26,834 nucleotides of DNA from Saccoglossus kowalevskii (GCF_000003605.2 NW_003134572.1:1-26834), one strand, 5' to 3'. Positions 11,237 to 25,570 are shown, counted from the stretch's first letter. The notes: generated by a model not told the origin, from the letters alone. Translations and numbers: made by a program.

Positions 11237-14200
11237 ATGTCATCAAAACAGACAGATAAGAGTGATGTATTCATGTCATCAAAACAGACAGATAAGAGTG
11301 ATGTATTCATGCCATCAAAACAGACAGATAAGAGTGATGTATTCATGTCATCAAAACAGACAGATAAGAGTGATGTATTCATGTCATCAAAACAGACAGA
11401 TAAGAGTGATGTATTCATGCCATCAAAACAGACAGATAAGAGTGATGTATTCATGTCATCAAAACAGACAGATAAGAGTGATGTATTCATGCCATCAAAA
11501 CAGACAGATAAGAGTGATGTATTCATGCCATCAAAACAGACAGATAAGAGTGATGTATTCATGTCATCAAAACAGACAGATAAGAGTGATGTATTCATGT
11601 CATCAAAACAGACAGATAAGAGTGATGTATTCATGTCATCAAAACAGACAGATAAGAGTGATGTATTCATGCCATCAAAACAGACAGATAAGAGTGATGT
11701 ATTCATGTCATCAAAACAGACAGATAAGAGTGATGTATTCATGTCATCAAAACAGACAGATAAGAGTGATGTATTCATGTCATCAAAACAGACAGATAAG
11801 AGTGATGTATTCATGCCATCAAAACAGACAGATAAGAGTGATGTATTCATGCCATCAAAACAGACAGATAAGAGTGATGTATTCATGTCATCAAAACAGA
11901 CAGATAAGAGTGATGTATTCATGTCATCAAAACAGACAGATAAGAGTGATGTATTCATGTCATCAAAACAGACAGATAAGAGTGATGTATTCATGTCATC
12001 AAAACAGACAGATAAGAGTGATGTATTCATGTCATCAAAACAGACAGATAAGAGTGATGTATTCATGTCATCAAAACAGACAGATAAGAGTGATGTATTC
12101 ATGCCATCAAAACAGACAGATAAGAGTGATGTATTCATGCCATCAAAACAGACAGATAAGAGTGATGTATTCATGTCATCAAAACAGACAGATAAGAGTG
12201 ATGTATTCATGTCATCAAAACAGACAGATAAGAGTGATGTATTCATGTCATCAAAACAGACAGATAAGAGTGATGTATTCATGTCATCAAAACAGACAGA
12301 TAAGAGTGATGTATTCATGTCATCAAAACAGACAGATAAGAGTGATGTATTCATGCCATCAAAACAGACAGATAAGAGTGATGTATTCATGTCATCAAAA
12401 CAGACAGATAAGAGTGATGTATTCATGCCATCAAAACAGACAGATAAGAGTGATGTATTCATGTCATCAAAACAGACAGATAAGAGTGATGTATTCATGC
12501 CATCAAAACAGACAGATAAGAGTGATGTATTCATGTCATCAAAACAGACAGATAAGAGTGATGTATTCATGCCATCAAAACAGACAGATAAGAGTGATGT
12601 ATTCATGTCATCAAAACAGACAGATAAGAGTGATGTATTCATGTCATCAAAACAGACAGATAAGAGTGATGTATTCATGCCATCAAAACAGACAGATAAG
12701 AGTGATGTATTCATGTCATCAAAACAGACAGATAAGAGTGATGTATTCATGTCATCAAAACAGACAGATAAGAGTGATGTATTCATGCCATCAAAACAGA
12801 CAGATAAGAGTGATGTATTCATGTCATCAAAACAGACAGATAAGAGTGATGTATTCATATCATCAAAACAGACAGATAAGAGTGATGTATTCATGCCATC
12901 AAAACAGACAGATAAGAGTGATGTATTCATGTCATCAAAACAGACAGATAAGAGTGATGTATTCATGCCATCAAAACAGACAGATAAGAGTGATGTATTC
13001 ATGTCATCAAAACAGCCAGATAAGAGTGATGTATTCATGTCATCAAAACAGACAGATAAGAGTGATGTATTCATGCCATCAAAACAGACAGATAAGAGTG
13101 ATGTATTCATGTCATCAAAACAGACAGATAAGAGTGATGTATTCATGTCATCAAAACAGACAGATAAGAGTGATGTATACATGTCATCAAAACAGACAGA
13201 TAAGAGTGATGTATTCATGCCATCAAAACAGACAGATAAAAGTAATGTATTCATGCCATCAAAACAGACAGATAAGAGTGATGTATACATGCCATCAAAA
13301 CAGACAGATAAGAGTGATGTATTCATGTCATCAAAACAGACAGATAAGAGTGATGTATTCATGTCATCAAAACAGACAGATAAGAGTGATGTATTCATGT
13401 CATCAAAACAGACAGATAAGAGTGATGTATTCATGTCATCAAAACAGACAGATAAGAGTGATGTATTCATGTCATCAAAACAGACAGATAAGAGTGATGT
13501 ATTCATGTCATCAAAACAGACAGATAAGAGTGATGTATTCATGCCATCAAAACAGACAGATAAGAGTGATGTATTCATGTCATCAAAACAGACAGATAAG
13601 AGTGATGTATTCATGTCATCAAAACAGACAGATAAGAGTGATGTATTCATGCCATCAAAACAGACAGATAAGAGTGATGTATTCATGCCATCAAAACAGA
13701 CAGATAAGAGTGATGTATTCATGTCATCAAAACAGACAGATAAGAGTGATGTATTCATGCCATCAAAACAGACAGATAAGAGTGATGTATTCATGTCATC
13801 AAAACAGACAGATAAGAGTGATGTATTCATGTCATCAAAACAGACAGATAAGAGTGATGTATTCATGTCATCAAAACAGACAGATAAGAGTGATGTATTC
13901 ATGCCATCAAAACAGACAGATAAGAGTGATGTATTCATGCCATCAAAACAGACAAATAAGAGTGATGTATTCATGTCATCAAAACAGACAGATAAGAGTG
14001 ATGTATTCATGCCATCAAAACAGACAGATAAGAGTGATGTATTCATGCCATCAAAACAGACAGATAAGAGTGATGTATTCATGCCATCAAAACAGACAGA
14101 TAAGAGTGATGTATTCATGTCATCAAAACAGACAGATAAGAGTGATGTATTCATGTCATCAAAACAGACAGATAAGAGTGATGTATTCATGTCATCAAAA

Positions 14201-16386
14201 CAGACAGATAAGAGTGATGTATTCATGCCATCAAAACAGACAGATAAGAGTGATGTATACATGTCATCAAAACAGACAGATAAGAGTGATGTATTCATGC
14301 CATCAAAACAGACAGATAAGAGTGATGTATTCATGTCATCAAAACAGACAGATAAGAGTGATGTATTCATGTCATCAAAACAGACAGATAAGAGTGATGT
14401 ATTCATGTCATCAAAACAGACAGATAAGAGTGATGTATTCATGTCATCAAAACAGACAGATAAGAGTGATGTATTCATGTCATCAAAACAGACAGATAAG
14501 AGTGATGTATTCATGCCATCAAAACAGACAGATAAGAGTGATGTATTCATGCCATCAAAACAGACAGATAAGAGTGATGTATTCATGCCATCAAAACAGA
14601 CAGATAAGAGTGATGTATTCATGCCATCAAAACAGACAGATAAGAGTGATGTATTCATGTCATCAAAACAGACAGATAAGAGTGATGTATTCATGCCATC
14701 AAAACAGACAGATAAGAGTGATGCATTCATGCCATCAAAACAGACAGATAAGAGTGATGTATTCATGTCATCAAAACAGACAGATAAGAGTGATGTATTC
14801 ATGCCATCAAAACAGACAGATAAGAGTGATGTATTCATGTCATCAAAACAGACAGATAAGAGTGATGTATTCATGCCATCAAAACAGACAGATAAGAGTG
14901 ATGTATTCATGTCATCAAAACAGACAGATAAGAGTGATGTATTCATGCCATCAAAACAGACAGATAAGAGTGATGTATTCATGTCATCAAAACAGACAGA
15001 TAAGAGTGATGTATTCATGCCATCAAAACAGACAGATAAGAGTGATGTATTCATGTCATCAAAACAGACAGATAAGAGTGATGTATTCATGCCATCAAAA
15101 CAGACAGATAAGAGTGATGTATTCATGCCATCAAAACAGACAGATAAAAGTGATGTATTCATGTCATCAAAACAGACAGATAAGAGTGATGTATTCATGC
15201 CATCATAACAGACAGATAAGAGTGATGTATTCATGCCATCAAAACAGACAGATAAGAGTGATGTATTCATGTCATCAAAACAGACAGATAAGAGTGATGT
15301 ATTCATGTCATCAAAACAGACAGATAAGAGTGATGTATTCATGCCATCAAAACAGACAGATAAGAGTGATGTATTCATGTCATCAAAACAGACAGATAAG
15401 AGTGATGTATTCATGCCATCAAAACAGACAGATAAGAGTGATGTATTCATGCCATCAAAACAGACAGATAAGAGTGATGTATTCATGTCATCAAAACAGA
15501 CAGATAAGAGTGATGTATTCATGTCATCAAAACAGACAGATAAAAGTGATGTATTCATGCCATCAAAACAGACAGATAAGAGTGATGTATTCATGTCATC
15601 AAAACAGACAGATAAGAGTGATGTATTCATGTCATCAAAACAGACAGATAAGAGTGATGTATTCATGCCATCAAAACAGACAGATAAGAGTGATGTATTC
15701 ATGCCATCAAAACAGACAGATAAGAGTGATGTATTCATGTCATCAAAACAGACAGATAAGAGTGATGTATTCATGTCATCAAAACAGACAGATAAGAGTG
15801 ATGTATTCATGCCATCAAAACAGACAGATAAGAGTGATGTATTCATGCCATCAAAACAGACAGATAAGAGTGATGTATTCATGCCATCATAACAGACAGA
15901 TAAGAGTGATGTATTCATGCCATCAAAACAGACAGATAAGAGTGATGTATTCATGTCATCAAAACAGACAGATAAGAGTGATGTATTCATGTCATCAAAA
16001 CAGACAGATAAGAGTGATGTATTCATGTCATCAAAACAGACAGATAAGAGTGATGTATTCATGTCATCAAAACAGACAGATAAGAGTGATGTATTCATGT
16101 CATCAAAACAGACAGATAAGAGTGATGTATTCATGCCATCAAAACAGACAGATAAGAGTGATGTATTCATGCCATCAAAACAGACAGATAAGAGTGATGT
16201 ATTCATGTCATCAAAACAGACAGATAAGAGTGATGTATTCATGTCATCAAAACAGACAGATAAGAGTGATGTATTCATGTCATCAAAACAGACAGATAAG
16301 AGTGATGTATTCATGTCATCAAAACAGACAGATAAAAGTGATGTATTCATGTTCCATCAAAACAGACAGATAAGAGTGATGTATTC
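11237..16386 (+). repeat. in-phase block 4, units 312-454
   Basis: Unit k starts at 11237+36(k-312). Base-4 runs: T2 C1 T2 C1 T1 C2 T3 C1 T3 C2 T6 C2 T5 C1 T1 C1 T1 C1 T1 C1 T2 C1 T2 C1 T2 C1 T1 C1 T2 C1 T3 C3 T6 C1 T2 C2 T1 C1 T3 C2 T1 C3 T3 C1 T1 C1 T5 C4 T1 C2 T1 C1 T1 C1 T1 C1 T1 C1 T1 C2 T1 C2 T2 C1 T1 C2 T2 C1 T2 C2 T2 C4 T5 C2 T4, then the disrupted unit 454. Unit 367 (13217-13252) is flanked and filled by markers at 13179, 13240, 13244 and 13287, the densest natural-looking cluster. There is no G-type unit in the whole block. Confidence 0.95.
16349..16386 (+). other. +2 phase shift, 38-bp unit 454
   Basis: This unit opens ATGTTCCATC where others read ATGTCATC or ATGCCATC. It can be read as a C-type unit with TT inserted, or as a T-type unit with TC inserted. 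It is the only two-base insertion at a single point in the array. Confidence 0.95.
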
Positions 16387-19300
16387 ATGTCATCAAAACA
16401 GACAGATAAGAGTGATGTATTCATGTCATCAAAACAGACAGATAAGAGTGATGTATTCATGTCATCAAAACAGACAGATAAGAGTGATGTATTCATGTCA
16501 TCAAAACAGACAGATAAGAGTGATGTATTCATGCCATCAAAACAGACAGATAAGAGTGATGTATTCATGTCATCAAAACAGACAGATAAGAGTGATGTAT
16601 TCATGTCATCAAAACAGACAGATAAGAGTGATGTATTCATGCCATCAAAACAGACAGATAAGAGTGATGTATTCATGCCATCAAAACAGACAGATAAGAG
16701 TGATGTATTCATGCCATCAAAACAGACAGATAAGAGTGATGTATTCATGTCATCAAAACAGACAGATAAGAGTGATGTATTCATGCCATCAAAACAGACA
16801 GATAAGAGTGATGTATTCATGCCATCAAAACAGACAGATAAGAGTGATGTATTCATGCCATCAAAACAGACAGATAAGAGTGATGTATTCATGGCATCAA
16901 AACAGACAGATAAGAGTGATGTATTCATGTCATCAAAACAGACAGATAAGAGTGATGTATTCATGTCATCAAAACAGACAGATAAGAGTGATGTATTCAT
17001 GCCATCAAAACAGACAGATAAGAGTGATGTATTCATGTCATCAAAACAGACAGATAAGAGTGATGTATTCATGCCATCATAACAGACAGATAAGAGTGAT
17101 GTATTCATGCCATCAAAACAGACAGATAAGAGTGATGTATTCATGTCATCAAAACAGACAGATAAGAGTGATGTATTCATGCCATCAAAACAGACAAATA
17201 AGAGTGATGTATTCATGTCATCAAAACAGACAGATAAGAGTGATGTATTCATGCCATCAAAACAGACAAATAAGAGTGATGTATTCATGCCATCAAAACA
17301 GACAGATAAGAGTGATGTATTCATGTCATCAAAACAGACAGATAAGAGTGATGTATTCATGGCATCAAAACAGACAGATAAGAGTGATGTATTCATGCCA
17401 TCAAAACAGACAGATAAGAGTGATGTATTCATGTCATCAAAACAGACAGATAAGAGTGATGTATTCATGTCATCAAAACAGACAGATAAGAGTGATGTAT
17501 TCATGTCATCAAAACAGACAGATAAGAGTGATGTATTCATGTCATCAAAACAGACAGATAAGAGTGATGTATTCATGTCATCAAAACAGACAGATAAGAG
17601 TGATGTATTCATGCCATCAAAACAGACAGATAAGAGTGATGTATTCATGTCATCAAAACAGACAGATAAGAGTGATGTATTCATGTCATCAAAACAGACA
17701 GATAAGAGTGATGTATTCATGTCATCAAAACAGACAGATAAGAGTGATGTATTCATGTCATCAAAACAGACAGATAAGAGTGATGTATTCATGTCATCAA
17801 AACAGACAGATAAGAGTGATGTATTCATGCCATCAAAACAGACAGATAAGAGTGATGTATTCATGTCATCAAAACAGACAGATAAGAGTGATGTATTCAT
17901 GCCATCAAAACAGACAGATAAGAGTGATGTATTCATGTCATCAAAACAGACAGATAAGAGTGATGTATTCATGTCATCAAAACAGACAGATAAGAGTGAT
18001 GTATTCATGCCATCAAAACAGACAGATAAGAGTGATGTATTCATGTCATCAAAACAGACAGATAAGAGTGATGTATTCATGCCATCAAAACAGACAGATA
18101 AGAGTGATGTATTCATGCCATCAAAACAGACAGATAAGAGTGATGTATTCATGGCATCAAAACAGACAGATAAGAGTGATGTATTCATGCCATCAAAACA
18201 GACAGATAAGAGTGATGTATTCATGTCATCAAAACAGACAGATAAGAGTGATGTATTCATGTCATCAAAACAGACAGATAAGAGTGATGTATTCATGCCA
18301 TCAAAACAGACAGATAAGAGTGATGTATTCATGTCATCAAAACAGACAGATAAGAGTGATGTATTCATGCCATCAAAACAGACAGATAAGAGTGATGTAT
18401 TCATGCCATCAAAACAGACAAATAAGAGTGATGTATTCATGCCATCAAAACAGACAGATAAGAGTGATGTATTCATGCCATCAAAACAGACAGATAAGAG
18501 TGATGTATTCATGCCATCAAAACAGACAGATAAGAGTGATGTATTCATGTCATCAAAACAGACAGATAAGAGTGATGTATTCATGCCATCAAAACAGACA
18601 GATAAGAGTGATGTATTCATGTCATCAAAACAGACAGATAAGAGTGATGTATTCATGTCATCAAAACAGACAGATAAGAGTGATGTATTCATGTCATCAA
18701 AACAGACAGATAAGAGTGATGTATTCATGTCATCAAAACAGACAGATAAGAGTGATGTATTCATGTCATCAAAACAGACAGATAAGAGTGATGTATTCAT
18801 GTCATCAAAACAGACAGATAAGAGTGATGTATTCATGTCATCAAAACAGACAGATAAGAGTGATGTATTCATGTCATCAAAACAGACAGATAAGAGTGAT
18901 GTATTCATGTCATCAAAACAGACAGATAAGAGTGATGTATTCATGCCATCAAAACAGACAGATAAGAGTGATGTATTCATGTCATCAAAACAGACAGATA
19001 AGAGTGATGTATTCATGCCATCAAAACAGACAGATAAGAGTGATGTATTCATGTCATCAAAACAGACAGATAAGAGTGATGTATTCATGCCATCAAAACA
19101 GACAGATAAGAGTGATGTATTCATGTCATCAAAACAGACAGATAAGAGTGATGTATTCATGTCATCAAAACAGACAGATAAGAGTGATGTATTCATGCCA
19201 TCAAAACAGACAGATAAGAGTGATGTATTCATGTCATCAAAACAGACAGATAAGAGTGATGTATTCATGTCATCAAAACAGACAGATAAGAGTGATGTAT

Positions 19301-22300
19301 TCATGTCATCAAAACAGACAGATAAGAGTGATGTATTCATGTCATCAAAACAGACAAATAAGAGTGATGTATTCATGTCATCAAAACAGACAGATAAGAG
19401 TGATGTATTCATGCCATCAAAACAGACAGATAAGAGTGATGTATTCATGCCATCAAAACAGACAGATAAGAGTGATGTATTCATGTCATCAAAACAGACA
19501 GATAAGAGTGATGTATTCATGCCATCAAAACAGACAGATAAGAGTGATGTATTCATGCCATCAAAACAGACAGATAAGAGTGATGTATTCATGTCATCAA
19601 AACAGACAGATAAGAGTGATGTATTCATGTCATCAAAACAGACAGATAAGAGTGATGTATTCATGCCATCAAAACAGACAGATAAGAGTGATGTATTCAT
19701 GCCATCAAAACAGACAGATAAGAGTGATGTATTCATGTCATCAAAACAGACAGATAAGAGTGATGTATTCATGCCATCAAAACAGACAGATAAGAGTGAT
19801 GTATTCATGTCATCAAAACAGACAGATAAGAGTGATGTATTCATGTCATCAAAACAGACAGATAAGAGTGATGTATTCATGCCATCAAAACAGACAGATA
19901 AGAGTGATGTATTCATGCCATCAAAACAGACAGATAAGAGTGATGTATTCATGCCATCAAAACAGACAGATAAGAGTGATGTATTCATGCCATCAAAACA
20001 GACAGATAAGAGTGATGTATTCATGCCATCAAAACAGACAGATAAGAGTGATGTATTCATGTCATCAAAACAGACAGATAAGAGTGATGTATTCATGCCA
20101 TCAAAACAGACAGATAAGAGTGATGTATTCATGTCATCAAAACAGACAGATAAGAGTGATGTATTCATGCCATCAAAACAGACAGATAAGAGTGATGTAT
20201 TCATGTCATCAAAACAGACAGATAAGAGTGATGTATTCATGTCATCAAAACAGACAGATAAGAGTGATGTATTCATGTCATCAAAACAGACAGATAAGAG
20301 TGATGTATTCATGTCATCAAAACAGACAGATAAGAGTGATGTATTCATGTCATCAAAACAGACAGATAAGAGTGATGTATTCATGTCATCAAAACAGACA
20401 GATAAGAGTGATGTATTCATGCCATCAAAACAGACAGATAAGAGTGATGTATTCATGTCATCATAACAGACAGATAAGAGTGATGTATTCATGCCATCAA
20501 AACAGACAGATAAGAGTGATGTATTCATGCCATCAAAACAGACAGATAAGAGTGATGTATTCATGTCATCAAAACAGACAGATAAGAGTGATGTATACAT
20601 GCCATCAAAACAGACAGATAAGAGTGATGTATTCATGTCATCAAAACAGACAGATAAGAGTGATGTATTCATGCCATCAAAACAGACAGATAAGAGTGAT
20701 GTATTCATGCCATCAAAACAGACAGATAAGAGTGATGTATTCATGTCATCAAAACAGACAGATAAGAGTGATGTATTCATGCCATCAAAACAGACAGATA
20801 AGAGTGATGTATTCATGTCATCAAAACAGACAGATAAGAGTGATGTATTCATGCCATCAAAACAGACAGATAAGAGTGATGTATTCATGTCATCAAAACA
20901 GACAGATAAGAGTGATGTATTCATGCCATCAAAACAGACAGATAAGAGTGATGTATTCATGTCATCAAAACAGACAGATAAGAGTGATGTATTCATGTCA
21001 TCAAAACAGACAGATAAGAGTGATGTATTCATGCCATCAAAACAGACAGATAAGAGTGATGTATTCATGCCATCAAAACAGACAGATAAGAGTGATGTAT
21101 TCATGTCATCAAAACAGACAAATAAGAGTGATGTATTCATGTCATCAAAACAGACAGATAAGAGTGATGTATTCATGTCATCAAAACAGACAGATAAGAG
21201 TGATGTATTCATGCCATCAAAACAGACAGATAAGAGTGATGTATTCATGTCATCAAAACAGACAGATAAGAGTGATGTATTCATGCCATCAAAACAGACA
21301 GATAAGAGTGATGTATTCATGTCATCAAAACAGACAGATAAGAGTGATGTATTCATGCCATCAAAACAGACAGATAAGAGTGATGTATTCATGTCATCAA
21401 AACAGACAGATAAGAGTGATGTATTCATGCCATCAAAACAGACAGATAAGAGTGATGTATTCATGCCATCAAAACAGACAGATAAGAGTGATGTATTCAT
21501 GCCATCAAAACAGACAGATAAGAGTGATGTATTCATGCCATCAAAACAGACAGATAAGAGTGATGTATTCATGCCATCAAAACAGACAGATAAGAGTGAT
21601 GTATTCATGCCATCAAAACAGACAGATAAGAGTGATGTATTCATGTCATCAAAACAGACAGATAAGAGTGATGTATTCATGTCATCAAAACAGACAGATA
21701 AGAGTGATGTATTCATGTCATCAAAACAGACAGATAAGAGTGATGTATTCATGCCATCAAAACAGACAGATAAGAGTGATGTATTCATGTCATCAAAACA
21801 GACAGATAAGAGTGATGTATTCATGCCATCAAAACAGACAGATAAGAGTGATGTATTCATGTCATCAAAACAGACAGATAAGAGTGATGTATTCATGGCA
21901 TCAAAACAGACAGATAAGAGTGATGTATTCATGCCATCAAAACAGACAGATAAGAGTGATGTATTCATGTCATCAAAACAGACAGATAAGAGTGATGTAT
22001 TCATGCCATCAAAACAGACAGATAAGAGTGATGTATTCATGCCATCAAAACAGACAGATAAGAGTGATGTATTCATGCCATCAAAACAGACAGATAAGAG
22101 TGATGTATTCATGCCATCAAAACAGACAGATAAGAGTGATGTATTCATGCCATCAAAACAGACAGATAAGAGTGATGTATTCATGTCATCAAAACAGACA
22201 GATAAGAGTGATGTATTCATGCCATCAAAACAGACAGATAAGAGTGATGTATTCATGTCATCAAAACAGACAGATAAGAGTGATGTATTCATGCCATCAA

Positions 22301-22506
22301 AACAGACAGATAAGAGTGATGTATTCATGCCATCAAAACAGACAGATAAGAGTGATGTATTCATGCCATCAAAACAGACAGATAAGAGTGATGTATTCAT
22401 GCCATCAAAACAGACAGATAAGAGTGATGTATTCATGCCATCAAAACAGACAGATAAGAGTGATGTATTCATGCCATCAAAACAGACAGATAAGAGTGAT
22501 GTATTC
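16387..22506 (+). repeat. in-phase block 5, units 455-624
   Basis: Unit k starts at 16387+36(k-455). Base-4 runs, continued to unit 625: T4 C1 T2 C3 T1 C3 G1 T2 C1 T1 C2 T1 C1 T1 C2 T1 G1 C1 T5 C1 T5 C1 T1 C1 T2 C1 T1 C2 G1 C1 T2 C1 T1 C5 T1 C1 T9 C1 T1 C1 T1 C1 T2 C1 T5 C2 T1 C2 T2 C2 T1 C1 T2 C5 T1 C1 T1 C1 T6 C1 T1 C2 T1 C1 T1 C2 T1 C1 T1 C1 T1 C1 T2 C2 T3 C1 T1 C1 T1 C1 T1 C6 T3 C1 T1 C1 T1 G1 C1 T1 C5 T1 C1 T1 C7. The nine-unit T run is at 18619-18942. The end is rich in C-type units. Confidence 0.95.
19087..19554 (+). repeat. 13-unit haplotype, units 530-542 (copy of 381-848)
   Basis: Far copy of units 11-23, 519 units away, with the position-19 marker at 19357 in the matching unit. 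If real, it records exchange or duplication across most of the window; coincidence is the alternative. Confidence 0.5.
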
Positions 22507-22618
22507 ATGCCATCATATCAGACAGATAATGAGTGATGTATTCATGTCATCAAAACAGACAGATAAGAGTGATGTATTCAATGTCATCATAACAAGACAG
22601 ATAAGAGTGATGTATTTC
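22507..22618 (+). other. damaged three-unit stretch (scar or seam)
   Basis: Units 625-627 measure 37, 37 and 38 bp. Single inserted bases lie at about 22530 (T), 22580 (A), 22594 (A) and 22616 (T). Three of the four lengthen an existing base run or neighbour. Substitutions lie at 22516, 22518 and 22590. Four indels fall in 112 bases, against only four length-changing events in the other 741 units. The units to the left are all C type and those to the right all T type (five in a row). An assembly join, a stretch of unpolished read, or a true junction between two arrays would all fit. Confidence 0.9.
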
Positions 22619-23086
22619 ATGTCATCAAAACAGACAGATAAGAGTGATGTATTCATGTCATCAAAACAGACAGATAAGAGTGATGTATTCATGTCATCAA
22701 AACAGACAGATAAGAGTGATGTATTCATGCCATCAAAACAGACAGATAAGAGTGATGTATTCATGCCATCAAAACAGACAGATAAGAGTGATGTATTCAT
22801 GCCATCAAAACAGACAGATAAGAGTGATGTATTCATGTCATCAAAACAGACAGATAAGAGTGATGTATTCATGTCATCAAAACAGACAGATAAGAGTGAT
22901 GTATACATGCCATCAAAACAGACAGATAAGAGTGATGTATTCATGTCATCAAAACAGACAGATAAGAGTGATGTATTCATGCCATCAAAACAGACAGATA
23001 AGAGTGATGTATTCATGTCATCAAAACAGACAGATAAGAGTGATGTATTCATGCCATCAAAACAGACAGATAAGAGTGATGTATTC
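22619..23086 (+). repeat. 13-unit haplotype, units 628-640 (copy of 5458-5925)
   Basis: Shares the T3 C3 T2 C1 T1 C1 T1 C1 series and the T-to-A at 22905 with units 152-164, 476 units away. It starts at the first regular unit after the damaged stretch. Confidence 0.5.
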
Positions 23087-25066
23087 ATGTCATCAAAACA
23101 GACAGATAAGAGTGATGTATTCATGCCATCAAAACAGACAGATAAGAGTGATGTATTCATGCCATCAAAACAGACAGATAAGAGTGATGTATTCATGCCA
23201 TCAAAACAGACAGATAAGAGTGATGTATTCATGCCATCAAAACAGACAGATAAGAGTGATGTATTCATGCCATCAAAACAGACAGATAAGAGTGATGTAT
23301 TCATGCCATCAAAACAGACAGATAAGAGTGATGTATTCATGCCATCAAAACAGACAGATAAGAGTGATGTATTCATGTCATCAAAACAGACAGATAAGAG
23401 TGATGTATTCATGTCATCAAAACAGACAGATAAGAGTGATGTATTCATGCCATCAAAACAGACAGATAAGAGTGATGTATTCATGCCATCAAAACAGACA
23501 GATAAGAGTGATGTATTCATGCCATCATAACAGACAGATAAGAGTGATGTATTCATGTCATCAAAACAGACAGATAAGAGTGATGTATTCATGCCATCAA
23601 AACAGACAGATAAGAGTGATGTATTCATGCCATCAAAACAGACAGATAAGAGTGATGTATTCATGTCATCAAAACAGACAGATAAGAGTGATGTATTCAT
23701 GCCATCAAAACAGACAGATAAGAGTGATGTATTCATGTCATCAAAACAGACAGATAAGAGTGATGTATTCATGTCATCAAAACAGACAGATAAGAGTGAT
23801 GTATTCATGCCATCAAAACAGACAGATAAGAGTGATGTATTCATGCCATCAAAACAGACAGATAAGAGTGATGTATTCATGCCATCAAAACAGACAGATA
23901 AGAGTGATGTATTCATGCCATCAAAACAGACAAATAAGAGTGATGTATTCATGTCATCAAAACAGACAGATAAGAGTGATGTATTCATGCCATCAAAACA
24001 GACAGATAAGAGTGATGTATTCATGCCATCAAAACAGACAGATAAGAGTGATGTATTCATGCCATCAAAACAGACAGATAAGAGTGATGTATTCATGCCA
24101 TCAAAACAGACAGATAAGAGTGATGTATACATGCCATCAAAACAGACAGATAAGAGTGATGTATTCATGCCATCAAAACAGACAGATAAGAGTGATGTAT
24201 TCATGCCATCAAAACAGACAGATAAGAGTGATGTATTCATGTCATCAAAACAGACAGATAAGAGTGATGTATTCATGCCATCAAAACAGACAGATAAGAG
24301 TGATGTATTCATGTCATCAAAACAGACAGATAAGAGTGATGTATTCATGCCATCAAAACAGACAGATAAGAGTGATGTATTCATGCCATCAAAACAGACA
24401 GATAAAAGTGATGTATTCATGTCATCAAAACAGACAGATAAGAGTGATGTATTCATGGCATCAAAACAGACAGATAAGAGTGATGTATTCATGTCATCAA
24501 AACAGACAGATAAGAGTGATGTATTCATGCCATCAAAACAGACAGATAAGAGTGATGTATTCATGTCATCAAAACAGACAGATAAGAGTGATGTATTCAT
24601 GTCATCAAAACAGACAGATAAGAGTGATGTATTCATGTCATCAAAACAGACAGATAAGAGTGATGTATTCATGTCATCAAAACAGACAGATAAGAGTGAT
24701 GTATTCATGTCATCAAAACAGACAGATAAGAGTGATGTATTCATGTCATCAAAACAGACAGATAAGAGTGATGTATTCATGCCATCAAAACAGACAGATA
24801 AGAGTGATGTATTCATGCCATCAAAACAGACAGATAAGAGTGATGTATTCATGTCATCAAAACAGACAGATAAGAGTGATGTATTCATGTCATCAAAACA
24901 GACAGATAAGAGTGATGTATTCATGTCATCAAAACAGACAGATAAGAGTGATGTATTCATGCCATCAAAACAGACAGATAAGAGTGATGTATTCATGTCA
25001 TCAAAACAGACAGATAAGAGTGATGTATTCATGCCATCAAAACAGACAGATAAGAGTGATGTATTC

Positions 25067-25570
25067 ATGGCATCAAAACAGACAGATAAGAGTGATGTAT
25101 TCATGCCATCAAAACAGACAGATAAGAGTGATGTATTCATGCCATCAAAACAGACAGATAAGAGTGATGTATTCATGTCATCAAAACAGACAGATAAGAG
25201 TGATGTATTCATGCCATCAAAACAGACAGATAAGAGTGATGTATTCATGTCATCAAAACAGACAGATAAGAGTGATGTATTCATGCCATCAAAACAGACA
25301 GATAAGAGTGATGTATTCATGGCATCAAAACAGACAGATAAGAGTGATGTATTCATGCCATCAAAACAGACAGATAAGAGTGATGTATTCATGCCATCAA
25401 AACAGACAGATAAGAGTGATGTATTCATGTCATCAAAACAGACAGATAAGAGTGATGTATTCATGCCATCAAAACAGACAGATAAGAGTGATGTATTCAT
25501 GTCATCAAAACAGACAGATAAGAGTGATGTATTCATGTCATCAAAACAGACAGATAAGAGTGATGTATTC
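25067..25570 (+). repeat. 7-unit (252-bp) tandem duplication
   Basis: Units 696-702 and 703-709 each start with a G-type unit (25070, 25322) followed by C2 T1 C1 T1; only the seventh unit differs. G-type units make up 12 of 744, so two in the same six-unit setting side by side are best explained by duplication. Confidence 0.65.

Noticed and set aside
14729-15124. A stretch of strictly alternating T and C units (units 409-419), suggesting a 72-bp higher-order repeat.
   Set aside because: About one alternating run of eleven is expected by chance in 744 near-equal two-state symbols, and total runs (about 372) match random order (about 366).
5195-15208. A 3,337-codon open frame on +, and others of similar kind (10-6957, 6927-11216, 11226-16373, 15917-23530, 22644-26831).
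   Set aside because: They follow from a 36-bp unit, a multiple of three, with no stop in two + frames. They switch from one 12-residue repeat to another at the insertions, have no unique ends, overlap one another and start at arbitrary ATGs.
6904-16350. A 3,148-codon open frame on - made of MNTSLLSVCFDD repeats, plus others at 5175-6899, 16347-22508 and 22513-26796.
   Set aside because: Same cause on the other strand; its edges are set by the phase-shift sites, not by gene-like signals.
18619-18942. A run of nine T-type units (and nine C-type at 2145-2468) as possible recent pure amplifications.
   Set aside because: Runs of nine are expected about once or twice in a random series of this length.
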